A stretch of DNA of 64,000 nt. Source: Xanthomonas arboricola. Its GTDB lineage: Bacteria; Pseudomonadota; Gammaproteobacteria; Xanthomonadales; Xanthomonadaceae. The position numbers and the translations under genes are program-made. Where the stretch lies: contig NZ_MIGY01000002.1 of assembly GCF_002940665.1 (NCBI RefSeq), forward strand, positions 620,001-684,000, read 5' to 3'. The notes under the pieces are model-generated. The model saw only the letters and a list, made by a program, of their open reading frames with translations. It searched no databases and was not told the origin of the DNA. Below, one piece after another: positions 59,701 to 64,000 of this stretch (its first letter is position 1; each line of letters starts with the position of its first letter).

Positions 59701-60198
59701 ATGCAGATGGACAAGATTCGGCGGTATCAATCTCAGGACTTCGACGGGTGCATGGCGCTGTTCGATGCAAATGTGCCGGCGTTCTTCAGTGCCGGGGAGC
59801 GTGCCGACTTCGCCGGCTTCCTGACCCATCACGCCGCGGCGTGGCACTACCAGCTGCTCGAGCGCGGCCACGCCATCGCTGGTTGCGCTGGCTACGCGAT
59901 CGGCGCCGATGGCACCACGGCGAGCTTGTGCTGGGGCATGGTCCACCCGCGCCTGCACCGTTGCGGCCTGGGGACGCAGTTGCTCCTGGCCCGGCTCGAC
60001 GCATTGCGTCAGATGCCGGATGTCCGGCGCGTCATGCTGGATACGAGTCAACACACCCGGCAGTTCTATGCCCGCTTCGGCTTTGTCGTGCAACACGTGA
60101 CGGTGGATGGCTATGCGCCCGGGCTGGAGCGGTGGGACATGGCGCTCGATCTGTCGTCCTGTGTGCCGCGTGCAGGCCGCGCCCGGCAGGCACGGTAG
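59701..60198 (+). CDS. GNAT-family N-acetyltransferase
   Basis: The 165-aa protein has the GNAT pattern: an N-terminal IRRYQSQDFDGCMALFDANV, beta strands with GCAGYAI, LCWGMVHPRLHRCGLGTQLL with the acetyl-CoA loop (R-C-G-L-G), and RQFYARFGFVVQHV. Substrate is unknown. Starts at 59701 and 59707 are both possible. It is in the same direction as the NmrA-like gene, with an 81-nt gap. Confidence 0.83.
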   Translation: MQMDKIRRYQSQDFDGCMALFDANVPAFFSAGERADFAGFLTHHAAAWHYQLLERGHAIAGCAGYAIGADGTTASLCWGMVHPRLHRCGLGTQLLLARLDALRQMPDVRRVMLDTSQHTRQFYARFGFVVQHVTVDGYAPGLERWDMALDLSSCVPRAGRARQAR

Positions 60199-60337
60199 CG
60201 ACGTTGTCCACCGCGGACCGATGCCCGAGCAGTCTTGCAGACACCGAGCCTTTCCATAACGCCGCTTTTTCGAGCTGGTCACCGAGCGCGCCATCGGACA
60301 CGACTCTCTGGGCACATCCTCGGGCGATGCAGCATCC

Positions 60338-60646
60338 CTAGCGCGCTGCGTCCTTTTTGACCTGGGCACGCGCAAGCACGCTCGCCGATACCAGAAGGTC
60401 CGGCAACTCCTGGCGGAAGGCCTCGGCTTGCCCCGCCTGCAGCAGCCCGTGAAGGCTTGTGTTGTCGAACACCGGCCTGCCCTGTAGGAAGAAACCGTCG
60501 CGGCCTTGCACGACGAAATGGAAACACGCCTGCCAGCGCGGATCCGGGCTGGCCGACAACTGCACAACGACCTCGCTGCCGGCAGATGCTGTGCCTGCCG
60601 GAGTGACCGTGATCGTTCGCGCGGTGATCTGGTGACTGCTGTTCAT
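60338..60646 (-). CDS. Hypothetical protein (102 aa)
   Basis: The frame is MNSSHQITARTITVTPAGTA with a beta-rich middle (EVVVQLSASPDPRWQACFHF) and a Lys/Asp-rich end. An in-frame ATG at 60655 adds three residues. I do not recognise it. It is on the same strand as the MFS gene but downstream of it by 226 nt. Confidence 0.5.
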   Translation of the reverse strand: MNSSHQITARTITVTPAGTASAGSEVVVQLSASPDPRWQACFHFVVQGRDGFFLQGRPVFDNTSLHGLLQAGQAEAFRQELPDLLVSASVLARAQVKKDAAR

Positions 60647-60872
60647 GGCGAACATGATCACGCCTGAGGCGTGGTGGCGGAGTGAGTTGGCGATGGCCTG
60701 CGACATGGCCTCGGAGCGGCGGCGCGGTGACGGCGCTTCGGCTCGGGCATGAGAGGAGTGGCCCGCCAACGGCTCGGTGTCCGCACCGTCATCGCACTGA
60801 CGCCCGGTGTGGCCGCGATGGGGGGAACCTGAGGCCGTTTCGGCCGCACCAGCGCCATCCATGCAGCGATGC

Positions 60873-62069
60873 TCAGGCTTGCCTGCCGACTGCGGCGGTG
60901 CCGCGCGATGCGGCAAAGCCATGCCGTTTGGCGGCCCATGCCACCGCCAGCGTGGCACCAAGCAGCACCAGCAGGACGGGCGCAAACGCACGCACGCCGA
61001 ACTGGTCGAGCAGGATGCCGCCCACAAGACCGCCACCGGCAATGGCGGTATTCCAGGCGGTGACCAGCATCGATTGGGCGACATCGGCATCGGCACCGGC
61101 CGAAGTGACCAGCGCCGTCTGGAACAGAGTCGCGCTGCCGCCGAAGGCCAGCCCCCACGCCCCGACTGCTGCGTAGACGATGGCCGGCATGTCGCCGGCC
61201 AGGCCCAGCGCCAATGCCGCAGCGCCGAACAGCGCCGTGCTGCTCAGCGTCAGCACGCGCAGATGGCGGTCGATCAGAACGCCCACCAACCAGATGCCGA
61301 GCACGGACGCGCCGCCGAATACCAGCAACACCAGGTCGATACGGCCTGCCATGCCGGCTTGCGCCAGAAACGCGGCGATGTAGGTGTAGAGCATGTTGTG
61401 CGCCAGCACGAAGGCCAGCACGACCACCAGCACCGACCGGATGCCGGGCAGCATCAACACGCTCCCGAGACGTTGCTGCCCGCCTTTGGGCTGGCCTGCA
61501 AAATCTGCGAGCTGCAGGCGCACCCAGACCATCAGCAGCAGGGCCAGCATACTCAGGATGCCGAAGCACACACGCCAGTCCACCAATGTGCCGAGAAACG
61601 CGCCAGCAGGCACGCCCAGCGACAGTGCCAATGGTGTGCCGACCATTGCCACCGCAATGGCACGCCCCTTCTGATGTGCCGGTACCAGCCGCGCGGCATA
61701 ACCCGCCAGCAGCGCCCACAGCAGCCCGGCCGAGACGCCGGCCAGAAAGCGTGCCAGCATCGTCAGTGCATAGCTGGTGGACACGGTGGTGACCGTATTG
61801 GCGATGGCGAAGCCGGCGATGGCGGCCAGCAACAGCGGACGGCGAGCAACGCCCTGTGTGGCGACGGTCAGGGGGATCGCGGCCATCAACGAACCGATCG
61901 CATAGATCGTCACCGTCTGCCCCACCCAGGCTTCGGAGACCCGCAAGCCGTTTGCCATCTGCGGCAGCAAGCCTGCGGGCAGCGCTTCGGTGAGGATGGT
62001 GATGAACGCCGCCATGGCCAGTGCCAGCAGTGATGCCAGCGGCAGACGATCGTTACGAGGCGACCTCAC
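60873..62069 (-). CDS. MFS transporter (DHA1-type exporter)
   Basis: The 398-aa inner-membrane protein has 12 hydrophobic segments. The first repeat shows LTEALPAGLLPQMANGL, GVARRPLLLAA (motif A region) and RFLAGVSAGLLWALLAGYAA, typical of DHA1 exporters of drugs, arabinose or nucleosides. Export of a small metabolite by proton antiport is the family role, and the substrate is unknown. Its start overlaps the serine hydrolase stop (ATGA). Confidence 0.88.
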   Translation of the reverse strand: MRSPRNDRLPLASLLALAMAAFITILTEALPAGLLPQMANGLRVSEAWVGQTVTIYAIGSLMAAIPLTVATQGVARRPLLLAAIAGFAIANTVTTVSTSYALTMLARFLAGVSAGLLWALLAGYAARLVPAHQKGRAIAVAMVGTPLALSLGVPAGAFLGTLVDWRVCFGILSMLALLLMVWVRLQLADFAGQPKGGQQRLGSVLMLPGIRSVLVVVLAFVLAHNMLYTYIAAFLAQAGMAGRIDLVLLVFGGASVLGIWLVGVLIDRHLRVLTLSSTALFGAAALALGLAGDMPAIVYAAVGAWGLAFGGSATLFQTALVTSAGADADVAQSMLVTAWNTAIAGGGLVGGILLDQFGVRAFAPVLLVLLGATLAVAWAAKRHGFAASRGTAAVGRQA

Positions 62070-63259
62070 TGCCCTGCCCTCACTGCGGCATACACCGCAT
62101 CACGCAGATCGGTGACGAAGCGGCCCGACATGCCTTCGTAGAGCGTATTGGTGAAGGCGACCACACTCAATCCTGCCGCTCGGTCCACGCACCAGGAATG
62201 ACCGTAGGCTCCACCCCAACGCCAAGTCCCTGCGGACTCGGGCGATGCGGCAAGCGCGGGGTCACGCAAGACCGAGAAACCCAGCCCGAAGCCAAGCCCG
62301 GGAAGATCCGGCAGGGCGGCGCCATCCGTGTGGTCGCGCGCCGCCTCCTGGATCAGCCTGTCAGGCAGCAATCGGCCGCCACCGGTACGCAAGGCTTCCA
62401 GCAGCCGCAGGAAGTCACCGGCGGTCCCCACCATGCCCGCCCCACCGGAAGCAAACGCACCCGGATCGAAACCACGCGCCGGGCTGTAGGCGATGCCGAT
62501 TGCACCCTCGAAGGCGGAGACGGTTTCTCCTTCCTCCAGGCGATGCGGCCGCGGCCGATCACTGACGTATGCGGTGGTCATGCGCACCACATCGGAGGTG
62601 GAAAAGTCGGTGTCCGACATTGCGAGTGGCCCGGTGACCAGGGTGCGCACCGCCTCGTTCAACGGGGCATCGAGCACCCGCTCGATCAATGCACCCAGCA
62701 CGTCGCTGGCCAGCGAGTAGCCCCAGGCCGTGCCGGGAACATAGAGCAAGGGCACGCTAGCGATACGACGCAGGTTTTCCTCCAGGCTGACGCCGGAGGC
62801 ATCCATGCCGTCGGACACGCCGGCCAAGGCATAAGGCCCGTTTGCGTCGGGCTCGAGGAAACGGTAGCCCAGCCCCGCGGTGTGGCTCAGCAACTGCCGC
62901 GCGGTCATCCGCGCGCGGCGGCCATCGGCCAGCCGTGGCTGGAAGTCGGGCAACCAACGCGCGATGTCCGCGTCGAGGTCCAGGCGACCTTGCGCGACCA
63001 GTACCAACGCAGCCGTCGACACGATGGGCTTGCTGACCGAGGCAAGACGAAACAGCGCATCCACGCGCATCGCACGGCGGCTTTCCCGGTCCGCCCAGCC
63101 GGCCGCCTGGCGATGCACCAGCTTGCCGTTGCGTGCAACCAGCACCACCGCCCCGACCAGACGCTGATCGTCCAGTGCATGCTGCACGACAGCCTCGATT
63201 CGATTGGATGACACGGAAGTGCCCAGGTCCGGATGCCGCGAAGATGGAGGCGTGCTCAT
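62066..63259 (-). CDS. Serine hydrolase of the beta-lactamase class C/esterase EstB family
   Basis: The protein is 397 aa. The catalytic SxxK is SVSK (Ser 74, Lys 77) and the second motif is a Tyr in WGYSLASDVLG (YSL in place of YxN). The third-box candidate is HSWCVDRAAGLSVVAF (HxG-type). No signal peptide is visible, so it is probably a cytoplasmic esterase-type enzyme and not a beta-lactamase. It is coupled to the MFS exporter by a 4-nt overlap, and the LysR gene is divergent. Confidence 0.86.
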   Translation of the reverse strand: MSTPPSSRHPDLGTSVSSNRIEAVVQHALDDQRLVGAVVLVARNGKLVHRQAAGWADRESRRAMRVDALFRLASVSKPIVSTAALVLVAQGRLDLDADIARWLPDFQPRLADGRRARMTARQLLSHTAGLGYRFLEPDANGPYALAGVSDGMDASGVSLEENLRRIASVPLLYVPGTAWGYSLASDVLGALIERVLDAPLNEAVRTLVTGPLAMSDTDFSTSDVVRMTTAYVSDRPRPHRLEEGETVSAFEGAIGIAYSPARGFDPGAFASGGAGMVGTAGDFLRLLEALRTGGGRLLPDRLIQEAARDHTDGAALPDLPGLGFGLGFSVLRDPALAASPESAGTWRWGGAYGHSWCVDRAAGLSVVAFTNTLYEGMSGRFVTDLRDAVYAAVRAGQ

Positions 63260-63350
63260 GGGAGTGCATTACCGGTGACTGATCCGTGCAGGTTAGACAG
63301 CCTTTGACTGCAGAAAAACCGGGGTACAGTTCCTGATTGTGCGGACGCTG

Positions 63351-64000
63351 ATGTCCGCAATGAGGGATGCAGTGGACAGTCTCAGCGGGTTCGTGGTGTT
63401 CGTGCAGGTCGCCGAAACGCGCAGCTTCGTGGCAGCGGGCCGGCAGCTGGGCGTCTCCGCATCGGCGGTCGGCAAACGCGTGGCGCGGCTGGAAGAAAAG
63501 CTAGGCGTGCGTCTCTTCCATCGCAGTACGCGCAGCGTCACGCTGACTGCCGAAGGCGTGCTGCTTCTGGAGCGCAGCCGCCGCATCCTTGCCGAGATCG
63601 AGGCTGCGGAATTGGAGCTGTCGCAAGCGACTGCGACACCGCGTGGACGCCTGCGCGTCAGCCTGCCGCTGGTCAGCTCGCTGATGCTGCCGGTGCTCGC
63701 CGACTTCATGCGGCAGTACCCCGAGATCGAACTGGACCTCGATTTCAGCGAACGCATGGTCGATGTGATCGAGGACGGCTTTGACGCGGTGGTGCGCACC
63801 GGCAAGCCCAGCGATTCGCGCCTGTCGGCAAGGCGCCTTGGCCGCTTCCAGATGATGCTGGTCGCCTCGCCTCACTATCTGGCGCAACGTGGGGTGCCGC
63901 GCGTGCCCGGCGATCTGCTGCAGCATGTCTGCCTGCACTACCGCTCTCCAAACTCGGGAAAGCTGGAGACCTGGCCGCTGCGCATGCGACGTCATGACAC
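63351..64000 (+). CDS. LysR-family regulator, N-terminal part (cut by the window edge)
   Basis: The frame starts at ATG 63351 (MSAMRDAVDSLSGF; 63360 is the other start) and remains open to the end. It has the LysR HTH (FVVFVQVAETRSFVAAGRQL, VSASAVGKRVARLEEKLGVR) and the beginning of the substrate-binding domain (GRLRVSLPLVSSLMLPVLAD). It is divergent from the serine hydrolase/MFS genes and probably controls them. About 215 residues are present. Confidence 0.88.
   Translation, partial: MSAMRDAVDSLSGFVVFVQVAETRSFVAAGRQLGVSASAVGKRVARLEEKLGVRLFHRSTRSVTLTAEGVLLLERSRRILAEIEAAELELSQATATPRGRLRVSLPLVSSLMLPVLADFMRQYPEIELDLDFSERMVDVIEDGFDAVVRTGKPSDSRLSARRLGRFQMMLVASPHYLAQRGVPRVPGDLLQHVCLHYRSPNSGKLETWPLRMRRHD

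Noticed and set aside
60807..63211. Plus-strand frames of 408 and 396 aa opposite the MFS and serine hydrolase genes
   Set aside because: No recognisable domains; the minus-strand genes have clear motifs and a coupled ATGA junction.
62066..63259. Calling the serine hydrolase a beta-lactamase
   Set aside because: YxN is replaced by YSL and no signal peptide is visible; it fits esterase EstB-like proteins better.
1..64000. CRISPR array or tRNA/rRNA genes
   Set aside because: No regularly spaced direct repeats and no tRNA-like clover-leaf or rRNA sequence were recognised, including at the island borders.

Overview
The window reads as a Xanthomonas (Xanthomonadaceae) chromosome. This rests on the high-GC core genes, the rne-rluC, nfuA and 'transmembrane repetitive protein' order, the large TonB-dependent receptors, and a gallate/protocatechuate-type lower pathway with an OprB-like porin. 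I could run no database search, so the species is left open. A XerC/XerD dif site at 6256-6283 places the window in the replication terminus. All ten KOPS-like octamers I could find to its right point back toward it.

Layout. (1) 1-6240, core: rne (partial), rluC, zupT, a TonB-domain lipoprotein coupled to phhB, nfuA, and a long Pro/Ala-rich membrane protein. (2) 6256-6283, dif. (3) 6.4-31.9 kb, an accessory island with lower and more variable GC, starting about 110 bp from dif. It opens with three consecutive tyrosine recombinases and a small coiled-coil protein, arranged like Tn554-type or recombinase-trio elements. Then come an XRE regulator divergent from three small genes (one a DEDDh exonuclease), a DUF1778/GNAT toxin-antitoxin pair, a PLD-SNF2 helicase + Eco57I-like methyltransferase + DprA-like protein operon, a GGCT-like gene with a 46-aa overlapping microgene, a frameshifted parD, a complete HORMA/TRIP13 (type III) CBASS operon with a SAVED nuclease effector, a GNAT gene, and an operon of an unknown protein + XRE-ImmA protease + HNH nuclease. 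The whole is a defence island beside dif.

(4) 31.9-39.7 kb, core metabolism: genes for PDC lactonase, oxalomesaconate hydratase, porin, DctA-type carrier, GalD-type tautomerase and CHA aldolase, all on the minus strand and divergent from a LysR regulator with two helix-turn-helix domains. Together they would convert PDC or oxalomesaconate to pyruvate and oxaloacetate. No ring-cleavage dioxygenase is present. (5) 39.7-40.8 kb, low-coding debris. (6) 40.8-48.9 kb: a Fur-boxed siderophore receptor with a coupled periplasmic protein, then a TonB receptor with gamma-glutamyltransferase. (7) 49.3-53.0 kb: SDR, GMC oxidoreductase and a hydrolase fused to a gluconate-dehydrogenase-subunit-3-like tail. 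(8) 53.3-57.4 kb: a two-component system divergent from bestrophin and universal-stress genes. (9) 57.7-64.0 kb: LysR/NmrA divergent pair, GNAT, MFS exporter with a serine hydrolase, and a LysR gene running off the end.

Two copies of a roughly 147-bp MITE-like repeat lie in opposite orientation at 2.8 and 13.8 kb, one in core and one in the island. The most novel-looking material is the helicase/methyltransferase/DprA-like operon, the unknown/ImmA/HNH operon, and the placement of a recombinase trio directly at dif.
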